Source of the DNA: Proteiniphilum sp. UBA5267
GTDB lineage: Bacteria; Bacteroidota; Bacteroidia; Bacteroidales; Dysgonomonadaceae
Direction: 5' to 3'
Assembly (NCBI GenBank): GCA_002411515.1
Contig: DHTF01000029.1
Location: 67,805-131,804 of the forward strand
Length of the DNA stretch: 64,000 nt
Part shown: positions 9,285-18,399 of the stretch, piece after piece
How positions within the stretch are numbered: position 1 is the stretch's first letter
Layout of the letters: each line of letters starts with the position of its first letter
Notes under the pieces: model-generated
The model's database searches: none
Seen by the model: only the letters and a program-made list of their open reading frames with translations
What the model was told of the DNA's origin: nothing
Translations under genes and position numbers: made by a program

Positions 9285-9890
9285 ATGAAAAAGAATATGA
9301 AACAGAAGGATAATCAGCATATCGATCCCCTTGAGAGGGATGAGGAGATGAGTAAGGAAGCGACGCCGGAGCAAGAGATGAGTTCGGGTGAAGTAAAGGA
9401 AGACAAATTGACAGGTGAACCTGAACCGGCCAATTTGCCGGAACAGCTGGTGGAGCTGCAACAGAAATATGATGAACTGAACAACAGCTATCTTCGCTTG
9501 CACGCCGAATTCGATAATTTTCGCAAGCGTACGCTGAAAGAAAAAGCCGATCTCATTAAAAGTGGAGGTGAGCGTGTGTTACTCGATGTCATCTCGTTGG
9601 TGGACGATTTTGAACGTGCCCTTGTTATTCTCCACGAGGCGGAAGACAGGGAGGCCATGCTAGAGGGAATGAATCTTATTTATGGCAAGTTCACCAACTT
9701 CCTGAAGCAACATGGCGTGAAGGAAATAGAAGCCATTGGTCAACCGTTTGATGCAGACCGTTTCGAGGCAGTGACGACCATTCCGGTTCAGGATGAATCC
9801 CAGAAAGGAACGGTCGTTGATTGTATCATGAAAGGATATGCCTTGAATGATAAAATTATCCGTTTTCCAAAAGTAATTGTGGGAGAATAA
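9285..9890 (+). CDS. grpE: GrpE, nucleotide exchange factor for DnaK
   Basis: A 201-residue co-chaperone that releases ADP from DnaK. It has an acidic, low-complexity N-terminus (1-60), a long coiled-coil helix with the dimer signature EFDNFRKRT (around 80-90), and a C-terminal beta domain ending [16 protein letters not shown], where the family has its GY...R..V signature. A second possible ATG lies at 9297. dnaJ begins 1 nt after its stop, a standard Bacteroidota grpE-dnaJ pair; dnaK and hrcA are not here. Confidence 0.96.
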   Translation: MKKNMKQKDNQHIDPLERDEEMSKEATPEQEMSSGEVKEDKLTGEPEPANLPEQLVELQQKYDELNNSYLRLHAEFDNFRKRTLKEKADLIKSGGERVLLDVISLVDDFERALVILHEAEDREAMLEGMNLIYGKFTNFLKQHGVKEIEAIGQPFDADRFEAVTTIPVQDESQKGTVVDCIMKGYALNDKIIRFPKVIVGE

Positions 9891-9891
9891 A

Positions 9892-11049
9892 ATGGCAGCA
9901 AAAAGAGATTTTTACGAAATACTGGAAGTTGCCAAGACAGCTTCAGCCGAAGAAATTAAGAAGGCTTACCGCAAGAAAGCTATTCAGTTCCACCCCGATA
10001 AAAATCCGGGTGACAAGGAAGCCGAAGAAAATTTTAAAGAGGCGGCTGAAGCCTATGAGGTGTTGAGCGATGCGAACAAACGTGCCCGTTACGACCAGTT
10101 TGGCCATGCCGGTGTGGGAGGTGCAGCATCGAGCGGAGGCTTTGGCGGTGGCATGTCAATGGACGATATCTTCTCTCAGTTTGGAGATATCTTCGGTGGC
10201 CATTTTGGAGGCTTTGGCGGTTTCGGAGGCTTTGGTGGCGGTCAGCGCGGCCGAAGAGTGAACCGAGGTTCCGACTTGCGCGTCAAGGTGAAGCTGAATT
10301 TGAAGGAAATTCTGAATGGCGTAGAGAAGAAGATCAAAGTAAAAAAATATGTTTCCTGCACCCATTGTAGTGGGAACGGTTCTGAGAACGGCACATCCCT
10401 ATCTACTTGTGCTACCTGCAATGGCTCGGGAGTGGTGACACGGGTCGCAAATACCATCCTGGGGCAAATGCAGACTTCCTCTACCTGTCCCACATGCAAT
10501 GGCGAAGGAAAATCTATCACCCGAAAATGTGTTCACTGCAATGGAGAGGGGATTCTGCGGGAAGAAGAGGTTATCCCTATCAGGATACCTGCCGGCGTGG
10601 CCGAAGGAATGCAACTGTCCATGTCTGGCAAAGGGAATGCTGCCCGCCGGGGTGGCGTCAACGGTGATTTGTTGATCGTGATTGAGGAGGAGGAGGATCC
10701 AAACCTGATTCGCGACGAGAACGATGTGATCTATAACCTGTTTCTCAGTTTCCCGATGGCTGCATTGGGTGGAACAGTGGAAGTGCCGACCATTGATGGA
10801 GTGGCCAAGGTAAAGATTGAGCCCGGAACACAGCCGGGGAAGGTACTCCGGTTGCGCAACAAGGGGCTCCCTTCGGTCAATTCCTATGGAAAAGGTGATG
10901 AACTGGTCAACGTGAATGTCTACGTTCCGGAAAACCTGAATGAAAAAGAACGAAAATGGATGGAGGACATGAAGCAGTCGGAGAACTTTGTCCCGTCAGC
11001 CTCTGCACGCAAAAGTGTCTTTAATAAGTTCAAGAAAATGTTTGACTGA
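9892..11049 (+). CDS. dnaJ: DnaJ, type I Hsp40 co-chaperone
   Basis: A 385-residue type I J-protein. It has a J domain (5-70, HPD at 34-36), a Gly/Phe-rich linker (about 75-125), four CxxCxGxG zinc-finger repeats ([32 protein letters not shown]), and the two C-terminal substrate-binding beta domains. It stimulates DnaK ATPase and delivers substrates. The ATG at 9892 is one nucleotide after the grpE stop and gives the canonical [11 protein letters not shown] start. A strong terminator follows at 11091-11118. Confidence 0.97.
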   Translation: MAAKRDFYEILEVAKTASAEEIKKAYRKKAIQFHPDKNPGDKEAEENFKEAAEAYEVLSDANKRARYDQFGHAGVGGAASSGGFGGGMSMDDIFSQFGDIFGGHFGGFGGFGGFGGGQRGRRVNRGSDLRVKVKLNLKEILNGVEKKIKVKKYVSCTHCSGNGSENGTSLSTCATCNGSGVVTRVANTILGQMQTSSTCPTCNGEGKSITRKCVHCNGEGILREEEVIPIRIPAGVAEGMQLSMSGKGNAARRGGVNGDLLIVIEEEEDPNLIRDENDVIYNLFLSFPMAALGGTVEVPTIDGVAKVKIEPGTQPGKVLRLRNKGLPSVNSYGKGDELVNVNVYVPENLNEKERKWMEDMKQSENFVPSASARKSVFNKFKKMFD

Positions 11050-11090
11050 CGTGGCTCATCCCTGATCGGTTCAGACTATTTCATTGTCAT

Positions 11091-11118
11091 GGCATCTTCT
11101 TTGAGATGCCTTTTTTTT
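11091..11118 (+). terminator. Intrinsic terminator after grpE-dnaJ
   Basis: GGCATCT and AGATGCC form a perfect 7-bp stem around a TCTTTG loop (11091-11110), followed by eight T residues. Confidence 0.9.
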
Positions 11119-11179
11119 GCGAACAAAATAAATTAATGAAAAATTTCCGTAATTCAATCTTTTATTCATTTTTAATTAT

Positions 11180-11187
11180 TTACTTTG
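11180..11187 (+). promoter_or_regulatory. Probable -7 box for the biotin carboxyltransferase gene
   Basis: TTACTTTG is one mismatch from TAnnTTTG and lies 100 nt upstream of the ATG, implying a leader of about 90 nt. The same octamer occurs ahead of the hydrogenase operon. Confidence 0.4.
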
Positions 11188-11287
11188 CATATCAAAATAA
11201 AAATGAATAAAACAAGCCAGATAAATCACATGATTAGCTGTAACTGTTTGAGCTTTTTTATCAATCTATTTGCTAAAACCACTTAAT

Positions 11288-13195
11288 ATGCAACGCAAAC
11301 TTTTAATCAGGGATCTGACATTAAGAGACGGGCAACAGTCAGCATTCGCCACCCGCATGAACCAATCACAGGTTGACAGGGTATTGCCATTTTACAAGGA
11401 TGCCAATTTTTACGCTATGGAGGTCTGGGGTGGTGCCGTCCCCGATTCTGTCATGCGTTTCCTGGGTGAAAATCCCTGGGACAGGCTCAAAAAGGTCTAT
11501 GAGGGTGTCGGTGGAGCGTCGCACCTGACCGCTTTGTCGAGAGGCAGAAACCTTTATGGCTATGCTCCCTATCCAGATGAAATTATTGATGGATTTTTTA
11601 AGCACGCTGTTTCCAACGGTCTTCACATCATGCGTATATTCGATGCGTTGAATGATGTGGACAACATCCGTTCGAGTGTGAAATCCATCAAAAAATATGG
11701 AGGTATGGCAGATTGTGCGGTATGTTATACCATTGATCCCAAATATGATGACGAACAGACTCCACAGCCCGCAACGAAGAGTGGATTCTTTGCCCGGTTA
11801 ACAGGCAAAAAAAAGGAGATAGAACAGCCTGCGCACAAACCTGTTTTCACCGATGCTTATTTTTTGCAGACTGCCAAAGAGATGGAGGCAATGGGTGCCG
11901 ACATGATCACCATCAAGGATATGAGTGGGTTGATTCCACCATCGCGTGTGGCAGCACTTGTTTCTCTGTTCAAGAAAGAATTGCATGTGCCCATCGATTT
12001 TCATACCCACTGTACACCGGGGTACGGCCTGGGTTCAGTGCTTTCGTCCATCATAAACGGTGTGGATGTGGTTGACACCAACATATGGTACTTCTCCGGT
12101 GGCCCAGCGGCTCCCGCCATTGAACTGGTCTATCTCTTCTGCAAGAAACTGGGCGTAGAGTTGGATGTAAATATGGAGGCCGTCGCAAAAATTAATGCCG
12201 AGTTGCTGCATATTCGCAAAGAGTTGGATGCGTTTGATACGGTGAAGCAATTTCCCAATGCGTTTAATCCGCTCACCGATGTGCTGCCGGCACAAGTCGA
12301 TCGGCTGTTCGATGATGCCATTCTTGCTGCCAAAAATAACCGGGAATCGGATTTGTTGGCTGCTTGTCATGCCATTGAAGCATATTTTAATTTCCCTTTG
12401 CCCGATGAAAAAGTAAAGAATGCCGAAATACCCGGTGGCATGTATACCAACATGGTGGCCCAATTGAAGCAGTTCAATGCGCTTGATATTCTGGAAGATG
12501 CCATGAAACTCATTCCGAGTGTACGGCTCGATGCAGGCTTGCCCCCGTTGGTGACACCCACCAGTCAGATCGTGGGTGTACAGGCAGTAAGTTCTACGCT
12601 GAACCTGCAGAACGGACGTGACAAGTATGCCAATGCTTCCAATCAGTTTGTGGCTTTGGTGAAGGGAGAATACGGCAAAACGCCTGTGCCGGTAGATCCG
12701 GAATTCCGTGAGAAGATTACAGGCTCACCTTTGGAGGTTCCTTACGACACATCGAAATACAAAAAGCAGGAGAATCCGCTGCTCCCTGAATGGGGAAATG
12801 TGCAGTTGGCTCAAAATGAGGAAGAAGTGTTGTTGCTTGAACTATTTCCTTCGGTGGCAGCCAATTATCTCAGGAAAATCAGGGAAGAAGAGTTTACACG
12901 GAACCAGGCTGAGGTAGAAGTCTCCGGATCCACCCTGCAACCTTCGTCCACAACCATCGAGACAGAAGAAGAGCCAGAGGGTTATCTCGTTTTAAGTCCC
13001 ATGCCCGGAACAATGATGAAGATTGTGGCCGAGGAGGGTGATGTAGTCGGCAAAGGTGCCAAGCTGTTTGTGCTGGAGTCGATGAAAATGGAAAATGACA
13101 TCATCTCCGATTACGCGGGGAAGGTATATAAAATTTATGTAACACAGGGCAGCTTGCTACAGGAAGGCCAGCCGGTGATGAAAATTCTACTGTAA
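11288..13195 (+). CDS. Biotin-dependent carboxyltransferase (OadA / pyruvate carboxylase subunit B type)
   Basis: A 635-residue protein: N-terminal HMGL-like TIM-barrel carboxyltransferase (LIRDLTLRDGQQS at the N-terminus, FHTHCTPGYG metal site), a conserved PYC_OADA region, a Glu/Thr-rich linker, and a C-terminal biotinyl domain with ESMKMEN, the biotinylated lysine being about residue 600. The family transfers carboxylate between oxaloacetate (or another acid) and biotin. No membrane OadB/MmdB or gamma subunit is adjacent, so it may work as the carboxyltransferase half of a split pyruvate carboxylase or with partners elsewhere. The ATG at 11288 is preferred over an in-frame TTG at 11270. 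Confidence 0.9.
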   Translation: MQRKLLIRDLTLRDGQQSAFATRMNQSQVDRVLPFYKDANFYAMEVWGGAVPDSVMRFLGENPWDRLKKVYEGVGGASHLTALSRGRNLYGYAPYPDEIIDGFFKHAVSNGLHIMRIFDALNDVDNIRSSVKSIKKYGGMADCAVCYTIDPKYDDEQTPQPATKSGFFARLTGKKKEIEQPAHKPVFTDAYFLQTAKEMEAMGADMITIKDMSGLIPPSRVAALVSLFKKELHVPIDFHTHCTPGYGLGSVLSSIINGVDVVDTNIWYFSGGPAAPAIELVYLFCKKLGVELDVNMEAVAKINAELLHIRKELDAFDTVKQFPNAFNPLTDVLPAQVDRLFDDAILAAKNNRESDLLAACHAIEAYFNFPLPDEKVKNAEIPGGMYTNMVAQLKQFNALDILEDAMKLIPSVRLDAGLPPLVTPTSQIVGVQAVSSTLNLQNGRDKYANASNQFVALVKGEYGKTPVPVDPEFREKITGSPLEVPYDTSKYKKQENPLLPEWGNVQLAQNEEEVLLLELFPSVAANYLRKIREEEFTRNQAEVEVSGSTLQPSSTTIETEEEPEGYLVLSPMPGTMMKIVAEEGDVVGKGAKLFVLESMKMENDIISDYAGKVYKIYVTQGSLLQEGQPVMKILL

Positions 13196-13215
13196 CGACC
13201 AATCTTTGCGATATA

Positions 13216-13250
13216 AGCTGTCTCAAAAAATTTTTTGAGACAGCTTTTTT
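13216..13250 (+). terminator. Intrinsic terminator after the carboxyltransferase gene
   Basis: AGCTGTCTCAAAAAA (13216-13230) pairs perfectly with TTTTTTGAGACAGCT (13231-13245), followed by more T residues. It shares its GCTGTCTC core with the hairpin at 63875-63916. Confidence 0.9.
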
Positions 13251-13310
13251 TTTCAGGAAATGGAGCCCTCCTTCGGCAACCTGAAATGCAGAAATAATAG
13301 CCTTTTGCAC

Positions 13311-13397
13311 GGATAATGGAAGGGTAATGCACGGGTAATGGGTCGTTATCTCCTTATACATATACGGAGTGATAACGGAGGGATAAGGGAGGGATAC
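13311..13397. repeat. Degenerate 11-bp-periodic tandem repeat
   Basis: Units such as GGATAATGGAA, GGGTAATGCAC and GGGTAATGGGT, then GATAACGGA, GGGATAAGGGA and GGGATACC, recur with about 11-nt spacing. The two halves also form an imperfect inverted repeat around 13344-13376 (GTTATCTCC against GGAGTGATAAC). The 13251-13524 interval holds no convincing gene; this array is all I see in it. Confidence 0.6.
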
Positions 13398-13524
13398 CGA
13401 ACATGATACGAGCAAGGTAGCAAGAAAGACCGTCTCATCATAAAACATGATAGGAATAAAAGGCAGGTCGGGTGTCCCCGATCAGTCCCTTTTTCTGCAA
13501 CATGGTTAAGGAGATCAGGATGAT

Positions 13525-14253
13525 TCAAATCATGAAATTGCGTGCTTCTGTTAAAGAGTCGATCTTTCCCACGTCGATTACTTGTAGATTGTCGGGGATG
13601 AATGCCGTCAGTTCTACTTTGTCACATACCGACAGATAAAAATCGATGATGGAGAATTTCTCCTTGTATGCTTTCATATAGGAGAGAAGTGATGGGGAGA
13701 TTATGTGAATTCCCGAGAAAGCAAGTTGCCGATAGCAGGTGGGATCGATATCACGAAAGGGCGATTTTACTTCGCCTGTTTGATGATTGATCCAGCCCTT
13801 CAGGTGGTTGTTGTGATCGAACAGCAGATAGCGTGATGTCTGGCGTTCACTGCAGAGTAGGGTTGCAGCCGTATAGTTCTTCAGGTGAAAGTGATACAGA
13901 TCGTGCAGGTTGACGTTGGATAAAATGTCGACATTGTGAATCAGAAATGGCTCGTTGTCGTCGAAGAACCAGGCTGCTTTTTTGATGCCTCCACCGGTAT
14001 CCAGCAACTGTTCTCTTTCATCGGAAAATTCAATCCGGATGTCAAACAGATGGTTCTCCTGCACAAAGTCAATAATTTGCTGACCGAAATGATGAATATT
14101 GATGATGATTTCATCAAAACCAGATTGTTTGAGTTTTTCAATGGTGTGCTGCAGCAAGGGTTTTCCGGCGACCGGCACCAACGCTTTGGGTATGTTGTCG
14201 GTCAGGGGCTTCAGGCGTGTGCCAAGCCCGGCGGCAAAGATCATTGCTTTCAT
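13525..14253 (-). CDS. MurNAc-1-phosphate uridylyltransferase-like nucleotidyltransferase (MurU-type)
   Basis: A 242-residue sugar-1-phosphate nucleotidyltransferase. The N-terminal signature is complete (GLGTRLKPLT, then PKALVPVAGKPLL), HNVDIL supplies the metal-binding aspartate region, and the protein ends soon after the catalytic domain, as MurU does. The start overlaps the stop of the AmgK-like kinase by 4 nt. Kinase plus uridylyltransferase is the established AmgK-MurU route that recycles MurNAc to UDP-MurNAc, bypassing de novo synthesis. The specific substrate is inferred from this pairing; another NDP-sugar is possible. Confidence 0.85.
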   Translation of the reverse strand: MKAMIFAAGLGTRLKPLTDNIPKALVPVAGKPLLQHTIEKLKQSGFDEIIINIHHFGQQIIDFVQENHLFDIRIEFSDEREQLLDTGGGIKKAAWFFDDNEPFLIHNVDILSNVNLHDLYHFHLKNYTAATLLCSERQTSRYLLFDHNNHLKGWINHQTGEVKSPFRDIDPTCYRQLAFSGIHIISPSLLSYMKAYKEKFSIIDFYLSVCDKVELTAFIPDNLQVIDVGKIDSLTEARNFMI

Positions 14254-15671
14254 CTTTTCCGGAATTCCTGTTCCATGTTTTGTTCGCGGTGAATCAGCGA
14301 TACCCGCACACCGAATTCCTTTGAGATGTGTTCTGCTACATGCTGGGCAGCGTAGACCGACCGATGCTGACCGCCCGTACAGCCAAAGGAGACCATGAGA
14401 TTGGTAAACTTTCGCTCCATATAACGGGTTACATGCCTGTCGATAAGGGGATAGATGGTATCCAGAAACGTGGTCATTTCCCCATCCTCTTCCAGAAACT
14501 TAATCACTGGTTCATCGAGTCCGGTTACATTGTTATACCGTTCGTATTTTCCCGGATTGTTGATGGCACGACAGTCGAATACATATCCTCCTCCGTTGCC
14601 CGACGCATCATCGGGGATACCCTTTTTGTAAGCAAAGCTGTAAACCCGTACTTCCAGCTCTCTTTTACGTGAGTCGGCGAATTGTTTCAATTCGGTCATC
14701 TCTTTCAACAGCTTGCAGAGGTAGGGATACTCGGCAAAATCATCCTGAAGCAGTTCGCGCAGGTTGTCCAGCGCAAAGGGTACGCTTTGGATAAAATGAG
14801 GTTTTTTCTCGAAATAGCCTCTGAAGCCGTAAGCCCCCAATACCTGGAGTGTGCGGAAAAGAACAAACTGACGCAGTCGGTAGCAAAAGTTTTCCTTATT
14901 TACGGGTTGGTATTTCTGCAAGGAGGCGATGTAACTCTCGATCAGCTCTTCACGTAGTCCGGAAGGGAGGTTTGCTTTCGCTTGCCAGAGGAAGGAGGCT
15001 ACATCGTAATAGACCGGTCCTTTCCTGCCGCCCTGGAAATCGATAAAGAACGGATTGCCATTCAACAGCATCACGTTGCGTGACTGAAAATCGCGGTACA
15101 TAAATGTGTCGGTCTCCTCTTCCAGCAAGACCTCCGCGAGCTTCTCAAAATCATTTTCCAGAAGATCTTCCCTGAAATCCAAGCCGGTCGTCTTCAGAAA
15201 ACTGTATTTGAAATAATTGAGGTCCCACATTACCGAGCGACGATTGAATTCAGGCAAGGGGTAGCACACCCTGAAATCGAGATGCTCAGCCCCTCTGTAC
15301 TGAAAATCGGCCAACAAGGAGATGGTTCTGTGCAGGAGCGCTTTCTCTTCGTGATCAAACACACCGGTCAGCCTTCCTCCTTTGATTAAATCGAACAGGT
15401 GGGTGTCACCCAGATCCTCCTGCAGGTAAAACATCCCGTCGTCCGATACGGCAAGCAGCTCCGGCACATTCAATTGCTGAGAGCGAAAATGCTTTGCCAG
15501 CCGGATGAAAGCGCGGTTCTCATCGCGCGATTCCCCATGTACGCCGATAAGCGATATCCCATCACGCTGTATGCGGTAATATTTCCGGTTGGAACCCGAG
15601 GAAGGCAGTGCCTCCAGATTGGGATTTCCTATTCCGGTATGATCTGTAAAGAGGGAGATGAGTTGTTGCAT
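14250..15671 (-). CDS. AmgK-type anomeric sugar kinase fused to a RapZ C-terminal domain
   Basis: A 473-residue two-domain protein. Residues ~1-330 are an aminoglycoside-phosphotransferase-fold kinase with catalytic loop YRDFQSRNVM and metal-binding FIDFQGGRKGPVYYD, resembling AmgK, which phosphorylates MurNAc/GlcNAc at C1. Residues ~340-473 match the C-terminal domain of RapZ, including VYSFAYKKGIP, VFDCRAINNP and GCTGGQHRSV. The RapZ N-terminal P-loop kinase domain is absent. In E. coli the RapZ C-domain binds glucosamine-6-phosphate, so here it could sense amino-sugar supply (inference). ATG 15671 is chosen over a TTG at 15740, whose extra codons look like repetitive spacer. It is coupled to the MurU-like gene. 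Confidence 0.87.
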   Translation of the reverse strand: MQQLISLFTDHTGIGNPNLEALPSSGSNRKYYRIQRDGISLIGVHGESRDENRAFIRLAKHFRSQQLNVPELLAVSDDGMFYLQEDLGDTHLFDLIKGGRLTGVFDHEEKALLHRTISLLADFQYRGAEHLDFRVCYPLPEFNRRSVMWDLNYFKYSFLKTTGLDFREDLLENDFEKLAEVLLEEETDTFMYRDFQSRNVMLLNGNPFFIDFQGGRKGPVYYDVASFLWQAKANLPSGLREELIESYIASLQKYQPVNKENFCYRLRQFVLFRTLQVLGAYGFRGYFEKKPHFIQSVPFALDNLRELLQDDFAEYPYLCKLLKEMTELKQFADSRKRELEVRVYSFAYKKGIPDDASGNGGGYVFDCRAINNPGKYERYNNVTGLDEPVIKFLEEDGEMTTFLDTIYPLIDRHVTRYMERKFTNLMVSFGCTGGQHRSVYAAQHVAEHISKEFGVRVSLIHREQNMEQEFRKR

Positions 15672-15752
15672 GTTCCAAGTTTGGGCGTTTAAAAGTTTCG
15701 TCGTTTCGTCGTTGCGGGGTTTGTACGTTTCGGCGTTCAATGTTTTTGGATT

Positions 15753-17690
15753 TTACCGACTGCAGTAATCATCCAGCTCTTTCAACCAGACGGCTGCCGA
15801 AGCATCGCTCGGCATGCGCCAGTCGCCACGGGGCGAAAGGTTCACAGAGCCCACCTTGGGTCCGTCGGGTAGGCAGGAGCGTTTGAACTGCTGTGCAAAA
15901 AAGCGCTTGTAAAATACCCGCAGCCATTGCGCTATTTCGTCGGGAGTGTATTTTTCGTTAAAAGCCTGACAGGCCAGGAAGAAAATACGTTTTGGTCCGT
16001 CACCGTAGCGAAGCATGCGATGTAGGAAGAAATCGTGCAGCTCATAGGGACCCACAAAATGTTCCGTTTTTTGGGCGATGTTTCCCTCTTCATCCGCCGG
16101 CAGGAGCTCGGGACTAAATGGCGTATCGAGCACGTCGTGCAGGATGCTACGGGCAGGTTCCTCCATCCTGTTGTCGGCGATCCATTGCACCAATCGGGCC
16201 ACCAGTGTCTTGGGTATACTTGCATTCACGGCATACATCGACATGTGGTCGCCATTATAGGTAGCCCATCCCAGGGCAAGTTCCGACATGTTTCCTGTAC
16301 CCACGACCAGACCCCCGGTCATATTGGCGTAATCCATCAGAATCTGGGTACGCTCCCGCGCCTGACTGTTCTCGTATGTGATGTCGTGCCGGTGAATGTC
16401 GTGCCCGATATCTTTGAAATGTTGGGTGACTGCTTCTGTAATGGAAATCTCCTTCATGGTTACGCCCGCCGACTTCATCAGTTCAACAGCGTTGTGATAG
16501 GTTCGTTTTGTGGTTCCAAACCCCGGCATGGTGATGCCATGGATATTTTCACGGGGAAGGCCGAGGAGATCGAATGCCTTGATGGTTGCGAGAAGGGCCA
16601 GGGTGGAATCGAGGCCGCCCGAAATGCCGATGACCGCTGTGGTCACTCCTGTATGCTGCAGGCGCTTCGCCAACCCGTTTGTCTGAATAAGAAATACCTC
16701 CGAAAGATACTCTTCGGCTCTGTCTTCTGAAGGGATAAAAGGGTGGGGGTTGAAGGTGCGGTACCATTTATCGGGAGTGACCGGAGGAAGGAAGCAGTCT
16801 GTCTCCGAGATATGTCCTGAAGCTGCTGTCAGATAGTTGGTGTTTTTGATCCGGTCGTGTCGCAGCGCGTCGATGTCGATGTCGGCAATGGTGAGTTCAC
16901 TCTTCTGCGAGAAACGTTTCGATTCAGCCAGCAGCGATCCGTTCTCGGCAATCAGGCAGGCACCTGAAAAAACCAGGTCGGTGGTCGATTCGCCACACCC
17001 CGCTGAGGCGTACACGTAGGCGGCGTTGCATCGTGCCGACTGCTGGAGTACAAGCGACTTCCTGTACTGGTGTTTGCCTACCAGCTCGTTGCTGGCAGAG
17101 AGGTTGAAAAGGATATCTGCTCCCTGCAGTGCCAGGCTTGAGGAGGGAGGATTGGGTGTCCATAAATCTTCACATATCTCAATCGCAAAGTGGGCGTAGG
17201 GTGTATGAAAAACCATTCCTTCGGAAGCAATAGGCACTGCTTCACCGCCAATCTCTACCGAAAAGTCAGGCAGGTCGCCAGCCGCGGCAAACCATCTTTT
17301 CTCGTAATATTCCCTGTCGTTGGGGATGTTCGTTTTGGGAACAATACCCAGAATGCCTTCGGCGGATATGACGGCAGCCACATTGAACAGGCTGCTTTTG
17401 ATGCGGAGCGGCAGTCCCACGATGGCGATGAGAGAAGGTTTCTCTTTCATGAATGTGACAAGCTCTGTCAGTGCACCAACCGCTCTGCGTTGCAATGTTT
17501 CCTGAAAGAAGAGGTCGCCGCAGCTATATCCCGTGATGGATAGTTCGGGAAAGCAGACAATCTGAACACTTTCCCGGTAGGCATGTTCCAGAAGGGATTT
17601 TATTTCCCCGATGTTGTAATCACAATCGGCTACCTTCAGTGCAGGTGAAGCAGCAGCCACGCGTAAAAAGCCAAAATCGTTTATTTCCAT
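15753..17690 (-). CDS. nadE: Glutamine-dependent NAD+ synthetase
   Basis: A 645-residue fusion that makes NAD+ from deamido-NAD+, ATP and glutamine. The N-terminal nitrilase-type glutaminase has its triad visible: Glu in PELSITGYS, Lys in PKTNIPNDREYY, Cys in AIEICEDLW. The C-terminal NAD synthetase domain has the PP-loop SGGLDS near residue 357. This is the large, glutamine-using form; length is normal. The ATG at 17690 overlaps the end of def by 10 nt; an upstream TTG at 17711 is less likely. It belongs to the minus-strand run from lysS to murU. Confidence 0.96.
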   Translation of the reverse strand: MEINDFGFLRVAAASPALKVADCDYNIGEIKSLLEHAYRESVQIVCFPELSITGYSCGDLFFQETLQRRAVGALTELVTFMKEKPSLIAIVGLPLRIKSSLFNVAAVISAEGILGIVPKTNIPNDREYYEKRWFAAAGDLPDFSVEIGGEAVPIASEGMVFHTPYAHFAIEICEDLWTPNPPSSSLALQGADILFNLSASNELVGKHQYRKSLVLQQSARCNAAYVYASAGCGESTTDLVFSGACLIAENGSLLAESKRFSQKSELTIADIDIDALRHDRIKNTNYLTAASGHISETDCFLPPVTPDKWYRTFNPHPFIPSEDRAEEYLSEVFLIQTNGLAKRLQHTGVTTAVIGISGGLDSTLALLATIKAFDLLGLPRENIHGITMPGFGTTKRTYHNAVELMKSAGVTMKEISITEAVTQHFKDIGHDIHRHDITYENSQARERTQILMDYANMTGGLVVGTGNMSELALGWATYNGDHMSMYAVNASIPKTLVARLVQWIADNRMEEPARSILHDVLDTPFSPELLPADEEGNIAQKTEHFVGPYELHDFFLHRMLRYGDGPKRIFFLACQAFNEKYTPDEIAQWLRVFYKRFFAQQFKRSCLPDGPKVGSVNLSPRGDWRMPSDASAAVWLKELDDYCSR

Positions 17691-18325
17691 ATTTCTTCCT
17701 CCAAAAGACAATTCTTATCCGTAAAAAAGATCCCTTGCAGATGATCAAATTCATGCTGGAAAATTACTGCCGCAAAGTTGTCACCTCTCTGGTATCCCTC
17801 TAGGCGTTCCCGATGGAAATCACCCTTTTCATCCCAAAATTCCACTTCTATCCATGGGTATCGTATCGAGTTGCCACTTGTATCGGGAATGGAGAGACAT
17901 CCGTCGCGCTCAAAACAAACCGTTTCCGCCGAGTGTGCCACCATGCGGGGATTGATCACTACCTGTAGCGGTTTCCCGGGAAGGTCTACCCGCATAAACA
18001 GAAAAACATTCTTCAGCACGCCCACCTGGGGAGCTGCGATGCCCACTCCGCCGGCCTGCTCCATGGTGATGCGCAGGCGTTCGATGAGTAACTGCAGGTT
18101 TTTATCATCCGCAATTGAATCGGGATCCGCCATATCAGTGGATGGCATCCGCAGTATCAGCGAATCTACCGGGTCGGTTGTCTGAAGAATGCGGAATACA
18201 CTTTCTCCCGTTTCATGGCCGATGATCTCCAGCTCTCTTTCGGTGAAAGTTGTGGTACGCTGTGAGAAACTCATTGTAACCTGCAGAGATAGCAGGATGA
18301 GTGAGATGACAAATTTCTGTTTCAT
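17681..18325 (-). CDS. def: Peptide deformylase with N-terminal signal peptide
   Basis: A 214-residue metalloenzyme that removes the formyl group from N-formylmethionine. All three family motifs are present: GVGIAAPQVG, DGCLSIP (metal-ligand Cys), and QHEFDHLQG (two His ligands and catalytic Glu). Unusually it starts with a classical signal peptide (MKQKFVISLILLSLQ, cleavage expected after SFSQ) and has about 45 extra residues before the catalytic core, so it is probably exported to the periplasm. A cytoplasmic deformylase should exist elsewhere. It overlaps nadE by 10 nt. Confidence 0.9.
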   Translation of the reverse strand: MKQKFVISLILLSLQVTMSFSQRTTTFTERELEIIGHETGESVFRILQTTDPVDSLILRMPSTDMADPDSIADDKNLQLLIERLRITMEQAGGVGIAAPQVGVLKNVFLFMRVDLPGKPLQVVINPRMVAHSAETVCFERDGCLSIPDTSGNSIRYPWIEVEFWDEKGDFHRERLEGYQRGDNFAAVIFQHEFDHLQGIFFTDKNCLLEEEIWK

Positions 18326-18399
18326 TCCACCTGGATGCTTTGCCTACAAAAATAAACAAATAAATTGGGAATGATGCAATGCAAAACGATTGTACCGAA

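Noticed and set aside
13311-13397. CRISPR-like repeats
   Set aside because: Units are about 11 nt, contiguous and degenerate, with no spacers and no cas genes.
15672-15740. N-terminal extension of the AmgK/RapZ protein from a TTG codon
   Set aside because: The extra codons translate a low-complexity ACGAAAC-type spacer, and a good ATG at 15671 gives a normal kinase N-terminus.
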